Source: CAMYLY01 sp036397755 (GTDB lineage: Bacteria > Gemmatimonadota > Gemmatimonadetes > Gemmatimonadales > GWC2-71-9). From it: a DNA stretch of 64,000 nucleotides. Within the stretch, counting starts at the first letter, position 1, and each line of letters opens with the position of its first letter. The stretch is from the NCBI GenBank assembly GCA_036397755.1, contig DASWII010000059.1, forward strand, positions 1 through 64,000. The letters are read 5' to 3'. A program made the position numbers and the translations under genes. Below the pieces are notes generated by a model, which worked only from the letters and a program-made list of their open reading frames with translations, had not been told where the DNA came from and made no database searches. This document shows, piece after piece, positions 41,471 through 50,122 of this stretch.

Positions 41471-42523
41471 TCAACGTGAATCGCCGGTGAGCATGGACCG
41501 GGCCACCTCGAGTACCCGTGCCTGGACTTCGCCGAGCGACCCTTCCAGGCTCGCACCCGCGGCCTTGCGGTGCCCACCCCCCCCAAACCGCTCCGCAAGC
41601 GTCGCCACGTCAACGTCACCGACCGACCGGAACGATACTTTGATCCGCGCGTTTGCCAGCTCGCGGAATAGCAGGGCCAGTTTCACCCCAACCACCGACC
41701 GAGGAAGCTCCACGACTCCGTCGAGGTCCGTGGGATCGACGCGATGGCGCTCGAGCGCGCCCGGGGGCACCGTGACCCACGCGATCCCCGGAGGATCTTC
41801 CACGACCAGGGTCGAAAGCACCTCGCCCATCAACCGCAGCTTCCCCTCGGGCTCGCTCGCGTAGACATGCCCGTAGACGTCTTCGGGATCAAGACCGTTG
41901 CGGAGCAAGTCCGCGGCGATCTCCAGCGCCCGCGGGCTCGTGTTGCTGAAACGGAAACCACCCGTGTCGGTGAGGATCGCCACGTAGAGACCCAGCGCTG
42001 CTTCCCGGCTGATCGCCCAGCCGGCAGTCCGCGCGACGTCGTACACCAACTCCCCGGTCGCACATGCCGTGGGATCGATCAAGCGTGGCCCGTCGGGCAG
42101 GCTCTGCGGACTCACGTGATGGTCGATGCACACCACCGGCACTCTTGAGGCTTCGACTAGGCGTCCGAGATCTCCGAGCCGGCTGACGTGAGAGATGTCC
42201 AGCACGACGACAACGTCGGCGCGCTCGATGGCTCTGCCACCGTCGCGCGATCGGTCGACGCCATCGAGGCCGGCAAGCAAGAAGTCAAAGCGACTGGGGA
42301 ACGGCGTTGGATTAGCAATCTCCGCCTTCACCCCGAGGTGGGCCAGCAAATGCCACAACCCGACCTCACTACCCGTGCCGTCGCCGTCGGCGTTCACATG
42401 CGTCGTCATGACGACTCGCGACCCGGGCTTGAGCGCGTCCAGAATCGGTCGCGCCGCAGCTTCCCGGGCCGCTGGCACGGCCAGCCCGACCGGGCGTGCG
42501 CCTGCAAACGTGTCGTGGGTCAT
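41471..42523 (-). CDS. nrnA: DHH-family oligoribonuclease/pAp phosphatase (NrnA-like)
   Basis: A 350-residue DHH-DHHA1 protein. Motifs in order: THVNADGDGTGSEVG, VVVVLDISHVSRLG, CIDHHVS with Asp134-His135-His136, and LTDTGGFRFSNTSPRA. The DHHA1 domain ends in FGGGGHRKAAGAS, the substrate-binding GGGH. It degrades short RNA and may dephosphorylate pAp. It starts the minus-strand operon nrnA-mrp-SAM hydrolase. It is divergent from the AGCS symporter across 104 bases. Confidence 0.92.
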   Translation of the reverse strand: MTHDTFAGARPVGLAVPAAREAAARPILDALKPGSRVVMTTHVNADGDGTGSEVGLWHLLAHLGVKAEIANPTPFPSRFDFLLAGLDGVDRSRDGGRAIERADVVVVLDISHVSRLGDLGRLVEASRVPVVCIDHHVSPQSLPDGPRLIDPTACATGELVYDVARTAGWAISREAALGLYVAILTDTGGFRFSNTSPRALEIAADLLRNGLDPEDVYGHVYASEPEGKLRLMGEVLSTLVVEDPPGIAWVTVPPGALERHRVDPTDLDGVVELPRSVVGVKLALLFRELANARIKVSFRSVGDVDVATLAERFGGGGHRKAAGASLEGSLGEVQARVLEVARSMLTGDSR

Positions 42524-42590
42524 GGGCCACGGAACTTACGGTGGGACGACCCGAAAGCGAAGCATGCACTTGCTCCGGCACTCACCACAT

Positions 42591-42613
42591 ACCCATCTTG
42601 TTGGGTCCTTTTT
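42591..42613 (+). terminator. Weak hairpin plus T-run in the symporter leader
   Basis: ACCCA (42591-42595) pairs with TGGGT (42602-42606) over a six-base loop, followed by CC and five T. It lies 14 bases before the ATG of the symporter. The layout is that of a small intrinsic terminator or attenuator, but the stem is only five base pairs. Confidence 0.25.
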
Positions 42614-42627
42614 ACGGGCCGCTGCTC

Positions 42628-44376
42628 ATGGAAATCTTCGATCGGATCGTCGCGACACTGAACGGATGGGTGTGGAATCTTGGGGTCCCCATCAAGGGCG
42701 AGATCATACCGTTCGTCGTGATGGCGTTGCTCGGAACCGGCGTATTCCTGACGCTGCGATTGCGCTTCATCCAGATTCGGCGCCTTGGCCACGGGTTCGC
42801 TGTCACTTCCGGCAAGTATGACGACCCGAACGAACCCGGGGATGTGTCCCACTTCCAAGCGCTCACGACCGCGCTCTCGGCGACAGTTGGGATCGGCAAC
42901 ATCGCGGGCGTGGCGATCGCGATTCACTGGGGAGGGCCGGGCGCACTGTTCTGGATGTGGGTGACCGCCGCCCTGGGAATGGCGGTCAAGTACACGGAGG
43001 TCACACTCGCCCAGCACTATCGCGTGACGGAGGAAGGCGCGAGTCGGATGCAGGGAACGGTCTCCGGGGGGCCCATGTACTACATCGAGCGCGGCCTCGG
43101 ACCCGCATGGAAGCCGCTCGCGGTGTTCTTCGCGCTCATGCTCGGGTTCACGGCGTTTCTCACAGGCAACGCGGTTCAGGCGAACACGGTCGCCGACTCG
43201 ATGCAGACGACGTTCGGCATCCCCGCGTTCGCGACGGGAGCTGCGACGGCCATGATCGTGGCGACGGTGGTGATCGGCGGCATCAGTCGCATCGGGCGGG
43301 TGACCAGCGTGCTCGCCCCCCTGATGGCGGCGATCTACGTGCTCGGGGCGCTGACGATCATTGTGACTCATCTTGACGCACTGCTGCCCGCCATTACGGA
43401 CATCTTCCGCGAGGCCTTCAATCCCACGGCAGGCGTGGCCGGTACCGGGGTTGGTGCACTGCTCGTCACGATGATGTGGGGGGTGCGCCGGGGTCTGTTT
43501 TCCAATGAAGCGGGCCAAGGATCCGCGCCGATCGCACACGCCGCCGCCCAAACCGACGAGCCCGTTTCCGAGGGCGTCGTTGCACTGCTCGAACCGTTCA
43601 TCGACACCATTGTGATTTGTACGATGACCGGTTTGGTGGTCGTGATGACGGGTGTGTGGAACGACCGCCAGCCAACGGAGATCCTGCTGACGGGCGGTGA
43701 TCTCTCCTACGTTTCGCGGGACGCCGACCTACGTCGCGCCGCGCTTCGGACGGCCGCACCGATCCAGATCGTCGACGGGTACCATGCCAACGTCGCCCCC
43801 GGTGCGCCGCACGTCGCCTGGCACGAGGTGGAGGTGGAGCGCCTGTTCGTCGATGCGGCGTTGTCGATTCCGTTTACCGGAACGATCACGCCAGCCGGCG
43901 ACGGCAACCTTGGTGTGGCCCGCGCGGCCGACGGCACGGGGTATGGATCCCTGTTCGGTGAGGCCGTGGAGAGTGGCGCACCGCTCACGGCATGGGCCTT
44001 CCAGCGCGGGCTCCCGGGCAACTGGGGCAACTTCATCGTCCTGGTGTCCGTGCTGTTGTTCGCGGTCTCCACGGCCATTTCGTGGAGCTACTACGGCGAT
44101 CGATGCGCGAACTACTTGTTCGGACCGAAGGCCATCTTGCCCTACAAGATGGCGTTTGTGGCTATGCACTTCTTCGGGGCGGTGGTATCACTACAGGTGA
44201 TTTGGGATCTGGGCGACGTGGCACTTGGCATCGTGATTCTGCCCAACCTCTTGGCCTTGATCCTGCTCTCCGGCAAAGTGCGCGACCTCACCAACAGCTA
44301 CTTCGAACGCGAACCGTGGCGCGAGAACTACGAGGTACACAAACACGTCGTGGAAGCGCGGAGGGCGCGACACTAG
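42628..44376 (+). CDS. Sodium:alanine symporter family (AGCS) transporter with extra domain
   Basis: A 582-residue transporter, longer than the usual 450-500. The family core is clear: ALTTALSATVGIGNIAGVA, GGPMYYIERGLG, GLFSNEAGQGSAPIAHAAA (signature) and ISWSYYGDRCANYLFG near the end. About 105 residues (roughly 345-450) are inserted after a hydrophobic helix and before GAPLTAWAFQRGL, the normal continuation. The insert has polar strand-rich sequence such as VEVERLFVDAALSIPFTGTI and probably faces the periplasm. It should import alanine or glycine with sodium. ATG 42628 has no good ribosome site. A similar insert occurs in some other phyla, so its novelty needs a search. Confidence 0.92.
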   Translation: MEIFDRIVATLNGWVWNLGVPIKGEIIPFVVMALLGTGVFLTLRLRFIQIRRLGHGFAVTSGKYDDPNEPGDVSHFQALTTALSATVGIGNIAGVAIAIHWGGPGALFWMWVTAALGMAVKYTEVTLAQHYRVTEEGASRMQGTVSGGPMYYIERGLGPAWKPLAVFFALMLGFTAFLTGNAVQANTVADSMQTTFGIPAFATGAATAMIVATVVIGGISRIGRVTSVLAPLMAAIYVLGALTIIVTHLDALLPAITDIFREAFNPTAGVAGTGVGALLVTMMWGVRRGLFSNEAGQGSAPIAHAAAQTDEPVSEGVVALLEPFIDTIVICTMTGLVVVMTGVWNDRQPTEILLTGGDLSYVSRDADLRRAALRTAAPIQIVDGYHANVAPGAPHVAWHEVEVERLFVDAALSIPFTGTITPAGDGNLGVARAADGTGYGSLFGEAVESGAPLTAWAFQRGLPGNWGNFIVLVSVLLFAVSTAISWSYYGDRCANYLFGPKAILPYKMAFVAMHFFGAVVSLQVIWDLGDVALGIVILPNLLALILLSGKVRDLTNSYFEREPWRENYEVHKHVVEARRARH

Positions 44377-44388
44377 CGGGAAGGGATT

Positions 44389-44423
44389 CGGCGGGGGGCG
44401 TGCGGTTGCTTCCCCCCCCGCCG
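44389..44423. terminator. Bidirectional GC hairpin between convergent genes
   Basis: CGGCGGGGGG (44389-44398) pairs perfectly with CCCCCCGCCG (44414-44423) over a 15-base loop. It is centred in the 55-base gap between the convergent symporter and guaB genes. No long T-run follows on either side, so termination would rely on stem strength or Rho. Confidence 0.45.
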
Positions 44424-44431
44424 CCTGAACC

Positions 44432-45889
44432 TCACAAACTGTAGTTCGGCGCCTCCCGCGTCACTACGACGTCGTGGGGATGCGACTCGCGTAATCCCGC
44501 CGAGGTCACCTGGAGCATTTCCGTGTCGCCGTGCAGTTGATCCAGGGTGCAAGCGCCACAATACCCCATGCCACTCCGGATCCCCCCGACGACCTGGAAC
44601 AGGACGTCCTCCACTGGACCGCGATAGGGCACCCGACCCTCGATACCCTCAGGGACCAACTTGCGCAGCGAGGCCTCGCCCTCCTGAAAGTAGCGATCGC
44701 CGGATCCATCCTGCATCGCCGAGAGGGATCCCATGCCGCGGATGGTCTTGAATCGCCGCCCTTCGAGCAGAAAGCTCTCACCCGGACTCTCCTCCGTTCC
44801 GGCGAGCATCGAGCCCAGCATCACGCTCCCGGCGCCACAGGCCAGCGCCTTGACGGCGTCGCCCGAGTACTTGACCCCACCGTCCGCGATGATGGGCACG
44901 TCGCCCGCTCCTGCGACGGAATCGAGAATCGCCGTGATCTGCGGCACGCCGACGCCCGTCACCACGCGCGTCGTGCAGATCGAGCCCGGTCCGATACCGA
45001 CCTTGACGGCATCCGCCCCGCGCTCCACCAGTGCACGCGCGCCTTCCTCGGTGGCGACGTTCCCGCCGACGATCTGGGCGTTCGGAAAGCGTTCGCGGAG
45101 CTTGGCCACGGCGTCCAAGACGCCCTGCGAATGGCCGTGGGCGGAATCGAGCACGATCGCGTCGGCACCCGCATCGAGCAACGCGCGCGCGCGTGGTTCC
45201 GTCTCAGACCCGACGCCGACGGCCGCGGCTACGCGTAATCGACCATGCTCGTCCTTGTTCGCGTTGGGATGCTCGCGTCGCTTGATGATGTCCTTCACGG
45301 TGATGAGCCCCCGCAGCAATCCAAGTTCGTCCACGACCGGGAGTTTCTCGATCCGGTGCTCGCCGAGCGTGCGTTCCGCCTCGTCCAGAGTCGTGCCCAC
45401 GGGGGCAGTGATCAAGCGATCCTGCGTCATCGCCTCGCGGATGGGTCGGTCCATGTTCCGCTCGAACTGCAAGTCGCGATTGGTGATGATCCCCACGAGC
45501 TTGCCGGCGTCATCCACGATGGGAACGCCCGAAATCTTGAATCGGGCCATGAGTCCGGCAGCCTCGCGGATGCTGCGGTCCGCGCCGAGCGTGATCGGGT
45601 TGAGGATCATCCCGCTCTCGGATCGCTTGACCCGGTCGACCTCCGCCGCCTGCCGATCAATCGGCATGTTCTTATGAATGACCCCGATGCCGCCGGAGCG
45701 AGCCATGGCGATCGCCATACTCGCCTCCGTGACCGTGTCCATGGCCGCCGAAATGAGCGGGATATTGAGCGGGATGCTGCGAGTGAATCGACCGCGCACG
45801 TCCACCTCGCGCGGATGGACGGCGGCGTGCCGCGGCACGAGCAGCACGTCGTCGAACGTGAGTGCATACCCCGCACGTAGCCGACTCAC
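44432..45889 (-). CDS. guaB: Inosine-5'-monophosphate dehydrogenase
   Basis: A 485-residue IMPDH, the standard length. LTFDDVLLVPRHAAVHP opens the barrel. Two CBS domains lie at about 90-205 (MTQDRLITAPVGTTLDEA). The catalytic loop is GIGPGSICTTRVV with the nucleophilic Cys, followed by ADGGVKYSGDAVKALA and the MGSLSAM flap. It oxidises IMP to XMP for GTP synthesis. The GTG at 45889 has GGAGG nine bases upstream and fits the family N-terminus. The CBS pair allows ATP/GTP feedback. Confidence 0.97.
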   Translation of the reverse strand: MSRLRAGYALTFDDVLLVPRHAAVHPREVDVRGRFTRSIPLNIPLISAAMDTVTEASMAIAMARSGGIGVIHKNMPIDRQAAEVDRVKRSESGMILNPITLGADRSIREAAGLMARFKISGVPIVDDAGKLVGIITNRDLQFERNMDRPIREAMTQDRLITAPVGTTLDEAERTLGEHRIEKLPVVDELGLLRGLITVKDIIKRREHPNANKDEHGRLRVAAAVGVGSETEPRARALLDAGADAIVLDSAHGHSQGVLDAVAKLRERFPNAQIVGGNVATEEGARALVERGADAVKVGIGPGSICTTRVVTGVGVPQITAILDSVAGAGDVPIIADGGVKYSGDAVKALACGAGSVMLGSMLAGTEESPGESFLLEGRRFKTIRGMGSLSAMQDGSGDRYFQEGEASLRKLVPEGIEGRVPYRGPVEDVLFQVVGGIRSGMGYCGACTLDQLHGDTEMLQVTSAGLRESHPHDVVVTREAPNYSL

Positions 45890-46009
45890 CGACCGGACCT
45901 CCTCCACCCCACGAATGGCAACACCCACCACGGCTGCCGGGCCGGGCGGGTGCGAATGCCGCAATTTCCTCGTTCCATGAACGAAGTTACAGCACGCTCC
46001 AGGGGAGGG

Positions 46010-46405
46010 TCAAGCCGGCTCTTGGACCTTCGGCTCGGCATCCAGGATGCTGTCGCCGGCAGTCGGACCGGGGCTCGGCGACGCCGCGTCCTTGGCGGCC
46101 GGTTTCGGCGACACCTGCGATTGCAGCTCGTCGGCCATGGCCTTGCCGGCGGACGCCAGATTGGACACGACCTTGCCTGCGACCTCGAGGACCCCGGCCG
46201 CTCCCTTGGCCGCCGTGGACGCAAACTCGCCAGTGCCGAGGGTATCATCGATTCCACGAGCGATCTTCTCGACGGTGGAGACCGGCCTCCGGCTCCGGTT
46301 GTACCTGGACTCCAGAAACTCTATGTAATCGAGCAACTGCCGTCCGGCGTCATCCGACAGCGCGGTGAGACGCCCAAGGATCTTCTGCGTGATTTGCTCG
46401 TCCAT
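46010..46405 (-). CDS. Small helical protein, DUF2281-like N-terminus
   Basis: A 131-residue cytoplasmic protein. The N-terminus (DEQITQKILGRLTAL, then AGRQLLDYIEFLESRYN) resembles short helical segments seen in DUF2281 or antitoxin-like proteins. The middle is helical with Ala/Gly (EFASTAAKGAAGVLEVAGKV), and the C-terminal 35 residues are Pro/Ala/Ser low complexity. No function can be given. The ATG has AGGAGG five bases upstream. It lies 120 bases upstream of guaB on the same strand and nine bases after the SH3-repeat gene, so it may share its transcript. Confidence 0.65.
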   Translation of the reverse strand: MDEQITQKILGRLTALSDDAGRQLLDYIEFLESRYNRSRRPVSTVEKIARGIDDTLGTGEFASTAAKGAAGVLEVAGKVVSNLASAGKAMADELQSQVSPKPAAKDAASPSPGPTAGDSILDAEPKVQEPA

Positions 46406-46414
46406 CGAACCCTC

Positions 46415-47443
46415 CTAAGGCTCCCTGACATCCATGGCTATGAGCTGCAGCACCGGGTTGCCCAAATAGCGAGACCGCCCGGCCCTCACCCTCCCCACTA
46501 CGACCAGATCGGTCAGAGGTTGCAACCGTTCGATGGCGGCGGCTTGATCGTCGTTGAGCACGACGTACACGAAGCCCGTCTCCGGCCGGGGGCCGCGCGC
46601 CAGCATGTAGCGGGCCCCGTTCGGGATGTCCATCCGTACTTCGTCGGCGACCTGCAGCGCCACGTACTGTAGTGTCCACTGCAGTACCTTGCCGACGAAC
46701 TCTTCGGGCCGAGAGCGGACCTCCGCGCCACTGACCCCCACGAGTACCCCCGGCGATCCTGGGCGTAGCGCGTCCTCACGCACCCATCCCTCGACTTGCA
46801 CCCGCACCCAGTCACCGGATCGGGCCAGGATCTTCGTTGGCGTGTCGGGTTGCAGCGTCCCGCGCACGTCGCCTTCCGGAACGCTGACAATCTCGGTCTC
46901 CGTCGCCAGCAGTGCCCGATCCAGGCTCGGACCCGTTTCCTCGACGGCCGACACACGGCCCGGCGGGGCCACCACCGGAACGGTCGCGGGCCCTCTGGCT
47001 TCCAGGGATTGGGCCCACATCCATCCCGAACGACGGACGTGGACCCAGTTGCCCCGGCGTTCGACCTCCTCGAGCAAGCATCCAAGCTCGAGCCGCGCCA
47101 AAATCTGCCCGTTCGGTTCGTCCCGGAGATTCTCTCCGGTTGCAAGGGTCACCGAGAGATCAAACCCCGGCCCCGGTGACGCACCGACGGAGCGGGACCA
47201 GATCCACCCCTCGAGGGTAACTGGAATCCAGCGGCCTCCTGGACCGCCCTCGAGGACAGTCCCGGGACGTACCGAGCCGAGGATCGTGGACGTGGTCGTT
47301 GAGTCCCGTCGGAAGTTCTCTTCTTGCCGCACGCGGAATTGTTGCGCTACGGCGGCCCCCCACGGTACACAGATGCCGAGGACCACCACCAACAAGGCTG
47401 GTAGCCGGAGATGACCGTGCGTAGATTGCCTGACCCGCATCAT
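46415..47443 (-). CDS. Secreted protein with three SH3-like domains
   Basis: A 342-residue exported protein with a signal peptide (hydrophobic stretch LPALLVVVLGICVPWGAA, cleavage near VAQ). Three bacterial SH3 repeats follow: RVRQEENFRRDSTTTSTILG with WIPVTLEGWIWS; GENLRDEPNGQILARLELG with WVHVRRSGWMWA; and RGTLQPDTPTKILARSG with WVRVQVEGWV. The C-terminal 100 residues form a further strand-rich domain. Such proteins bind peptidoglycan or cell-wall ligands in the periplasm. It is divergent from the beta-barrel gene with 24 bases between starts. Confidence 0.8.
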   Translation of the reverse strand: MMRVRQSTHGHLRLPALLVVVLGICVPWGAAVAQQFRVRQEENFRRDSTTTSTILGSVRPGTVLEGGPGGRWIPVTLEGWIWSRSVGASPGPGFDLSVTLATGENLRDEPNGQILARLELGCLLEEVERRGNWVHVRRSGWMWAQSLEARGPATVPVVAPPGRVSAVEETGPSLDRALLATETEIVSVPEGDVRGTLQPDTPTKILARSGDWVRVQVEGWVREDALRPGSPGVLVGVSGAEVRSRPEEFVGKVLQWTLQYVALQVADEVRMDIPNGARYMLARGPRPETGFVYVVLNDDQAAAIERLQPLTDLVVVGRVRAGRSRYLGNPVLQLIAMDVREP

Positions 47444-47467
47444 GTCAAAGATCGGAACGTACTCCGG

Positions 47468-48184
47468 GTGAAGTCAAACTTCGTTTTCACTATCATCCTC
47501 GCCGCATCGACACTCACCGCCGCATTGCCTGTGGCGGCTGCGGCGCAGGTCGGCCATGCGCCGAACGCGTCTCCGTACCATTACATCCCCGGCATCCGGA
47601 GCGTCAGTCTGACGGCGGGCTACGTCTGGGGCGACGTCGGGCGCGCCGGGGTCGGGCCGTCCAACGGCATGCTGATCTCCGCGCGCGCCGATATCCGGTT
47701 GAGCGGCGCCGTGGGAGTGACGTTGAACGGCGGCGTGTTGGCGCTCGAACGCACGGTGATTGCGCCACAGGCGCCGCTGACGGAACGTAACCTCGGCGTC
47801 CACCGGCAGAGCGTGCCGTTCGCCGATCTCGGCCTGGAGCTGCTCTTGACCGGCCGGAAGACCTGGCGTGGGTTTGCCCCATACATTGGCGGGTCGGTCG
47901 GCGTCGGCGTGTCGCAAGGCGTGCCGGAGGAGCAAAGCGGGTTCTCCTTCGGTAGCAAGTTCTTCCTCATTCCCAATGCGGGCGTGCGTTACCACTTGTC
48001 GGATCGCATCAGCCTCAATATGGAGATGCGTGACATGGTGTGGCGCCTCTCATATCCCGCGGAGTACTTCCAGGAAGGAGAGGATGGCAGCGCGCCGGTG
48101 CTGGACAAGGCCGTGCATCGGAACAAGGAGTGGACCGACCACTTCGTTCTCACCCTCGGGCTGGCGTACGGGTTCGGGTTCTGA
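47468..48184 (+). CDS. Small outer-membrane beta-barrel protein
   Basis: A 238-residue protein with a signal peptide (MKSNFVFTIILAASTLTAAL, cleavage after AAAAQ). The mature chain is a run of alternating strands: SVSLTAGYVWGDVG, ISARADIRLSGAVGVTLNG, APYIGGSVGVGVS, NAGVRYHLSDRISLNMEMRD and a C-terminal HFVLTLGLAYGFGF ending in Phe, the beta-signal of outer-membrane barrels. Length suggests 8 strands, as in OmpW/OmpA-type barrels. The start is GTG 47468 (no strong ribosome site). Function unknown. Confidence 0.75.
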   Translation: MKSNFVFTIILAASTLTAALPVAAAAQVGHAPNASPYHYIPGIRSVSLTAGYVWGDVGRAGVGPSNGMLISARADIRLSGAVGVTLNGGVLALERTVIAPQAPLTERNLGVHRQSVPFADLGLELLLTGRKTWRGFAPYIGGSVGVGVSQGVPEEQSGFSFGSKFFLIPNAGVRYHLSDRISLNMEMRDMVWRLSYPAEYFQEGEDGSAPVLDKAVHRNKEWTDHFVLTLGLAYGFGF

Positions 48185-48221
48185 GCGGACCTGACTCGGG
48201 CAGGCCCCTCTGGACACCGCC

Positions 48222-48839
48222 GTGCGCAGCGCGGTGCTAGCGGGCGGAACAGCCCGTCGCTTCGGCGGAATCCCGAAAGGACTCGAGACCGCCGGTGACG
48301 CGACCCTGCTCGAGCGGGTGCTACGCGTCGTGCGCACGTGGGACCCGGCACCCACGCTCGTCGTCAGCAACGCCGTCGCCGGCCGAGTGACATATGACGG
48401 TCCGATCGTTCCCGATGCGCGCCCAGGCACCGGAAGTCTCGGGGGCCTGTTCACGGCGCTCCAGCACACCGCAGACACAACGTTGGTCACGGCCTGGGAC
48501 ATGCCTTTTCTGTCCACAGGCCTCATTGCGGCCCTCAGCGACGCTCTCGCCGAGTTTGATGCCGTGATCCCTGGGAGCGATGGCCCGCTGGGACTGGAGC
48601 CGCTCTGTGCCATCTACCGACCGAGTTGCCTCCCGTCCATCGTTCGAGCGCTGGATCGGGGGGACTATCGCATGATCGGTTTCCACCAGGACATTCGGGT
48701 TCATGTGGTCCCGCTCGAGTGTGTACGCCCGTTCGGTGACCCCGAAACCATGTTCTTCAACGTGAACACCCCGGCGGATCTCACCCGAGCGAGAGAGATC
48801 CTCCGAGACCACCCCCAGTCGGGCCTCACCCATGCGTGA
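48222..48839 (+). CDS. mobA: Molybdenum cofactor guanylyltransferase
   Basis: A 205-residue nucleotidyltransferase. The GTP loop LAGGTARRFGGIPKGL (LAGGxxxRxGGxxK) opens the protein. TAWDMPFL is the metal-binding Asp motif, and EPLCAIYRPSCLPSI plus FFNVNTPADL match MobA. It joins GMP to molybdopterin, giving the MGD form used by DMSO-reductase-family enzymes. The start is GTG 48222. It overlaps moeA by eight bases. No molybdoenzyme is encoded in the window. Confidence 0.9.
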   Translation: MRSAVLAGGTARRFGGIPKGLETAGDATLLERVLRVVRTWDPAPTLVVSNAVAGRVTYDGPIVPDARPGTGSLGGLFTALQHTADTTLVTAWDMPFLSTGLIAALSDALAEFDAVIPGSDGPLGLEPLCAIYRPSCLPSIVRALDRGDYRMIGFHQDIRVHVVPLECVRPFGDPETMFFNVNTPADLTRAREILRDHPQSGLTHA

Positions 48840-50100
48840 GGCGGCGACCTTGCTGTCGCCGGCTGAGGCTGCGCGACGGATCCTGGACGCGGTCGAACCG
48901 CTGGACTCGGAGACGATCCCACTCGGCGACGCACCTGACCGGGTCCTGGCGAGTGATGTCCGCAGTCCGATCGACGTCCCGCCCTGGGACAACGCCGCCA
49001 TGGACGGGTATGCCGTGAGGAGCAGCGACCTCGATGAGGGGGCTCGGACCGACACGCCCGTGACGCTCCCGGTGGTCGATCACGTGCCGGCAGGTGGAAA
49101 ATCACAGGTCACCTTGGGGGCCGGACAAAGTGTGCGGGTCTTTACGGGAGCCCCCATCCCGGCCGGCGCGGATACGGTCGTGCGTCAGGAGGACGCGACC
49201 TCGATCGGCGGGGCCTCCGTGCGGATCGAGCGGTACCGAGACCTTCGCCGCAATGTGCGGCGTCGCGGAGAGGACATTCCTGCTCAGGCGACGGTATTGC
49301 GGCGCCACGCCGAACTCGGGCCTGCCCAGGTGGGCGCCCTGGCCGCCGTTGCCTGCGACATGGTTGCGGTGGTGCGAAGGCCGACCATTGCCGTCATGGC
49401 CTCAGGCGACGAGATCGCCGACCTCGACCAGAAACCCGCGATTCTGCGCGGGGAGCGTATCGCATCGTCGAACTCCTACGCGCTGGCGGCCGCCATCGAG
49501 CTCGCGGGCGGCACCGTACGCCACCTCGGCATCGCCAAGGACGATCCCGGCGATATTGCCACACGGCTCGCCCGGGCGGCCGGCGCCGATCTCATTGTGA
49601 CGACCGCCGGCATGAGCGTCGGGCAGCACGATCACTTGCGGGAACTGCTGCTCGCACAGGCAGATGCAGCCGGGTTTTGGCGCCTCCGGGCGCGCCCCGG
49701 CGCACCGGTTGGTTTCGGTCGCATTGCAGGAGTCCCTTGGATCGGGCTTCCGGGCAATCCGGTCAGCAGCCTGGTGACGTTCGAGTTATTTGTGCGGCCT
49801 GCACTGCGCAAGCTCGCCGGGCATAGCGCGTGGTTTCGGCGGCCGGTGCTCGTCGAGGCCGCGGAGCAGATGGCCACACCAGGGCGCTTGCAGCATTTCC
49901 TGCGCGTGACGCTGGAGCCGACCGGCGACGTTCCACTGGCACGCCTCACCGGGCCGCAGGGCTCCGGGATTCTCTCGTCCATGGTCCTCGCGGACGCGCT
50001 CTTGATCGTTCCTGAGGACCTCGAGTCAGTGGAACCAGGCACGCGCCTGCCGGCGCTTCCCTTCACCGGCTGGGCTTATCTCACGGCCGCGCCCTACTGA
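48832..50100 (+). CDS. moeA: Molybdopterin molybdenumtransferase MoeA
   Basis: A 422-residue protein with all MoeA landmarks: PPWDNAAMDGYAVRSSDLD, RVFTGAPIPAGADTVVRQED, RRRGEDIPAQATVLRRH, TTAGMSVGQHDHLRELL and GLPGNPVSSLVTFELFVRP. MoeA inserts molybdate into adenylated molybdopterin. It is paired with mobA in an overlapping two-gene unit. It converges on the ETF-QO gene with a 22-base gap. Confidence 0.95.
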   Translation: MREAATLLSPAEAARRILDAVEPLDSETIPLGDAPDRVLASDVRSPIDVPPWDNAAMDGYAVRSSDLDEGARTDTPVTLPVVDHVPAGGKSQVTLGAGQSVRVFTGAPIPAGADTVVRQEDATSIGGASVRIERYRDLRRNVRRRGEDIPAQATVLRRHAELGPAQVGALAAVACDMVAVVRRPTIAVMASGDEIADLDQKPAILRGERIASSNSYALAAAIELAGGTVRHLGIAKDDPGDIATRLARAAGADLIVTTAGMSVGQHDHLRELLLAQADAAGFWRLRARPGAPVGFGRIAGVPWIGLPGNPVSSLVTFELFVRPALRKLAGHSAWFRRPVLVEAAEQMATPGRLQHFLRVTLEPTGDVPLARLTGPQGSGILSSMVLADALLIVPEDLESVEPGTRLPALPFTGWAYLTAAPY

Positions 50101-50122
50101 AGGCAATCACACTCCCGGGCCG

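Noticed and set aside
42524..42627. Glycine riboswitch before the AGCS symporter
   Set aside because: The conserved GGAGAG-type core and tandem aptamer layout are not present in the 104-base leader.
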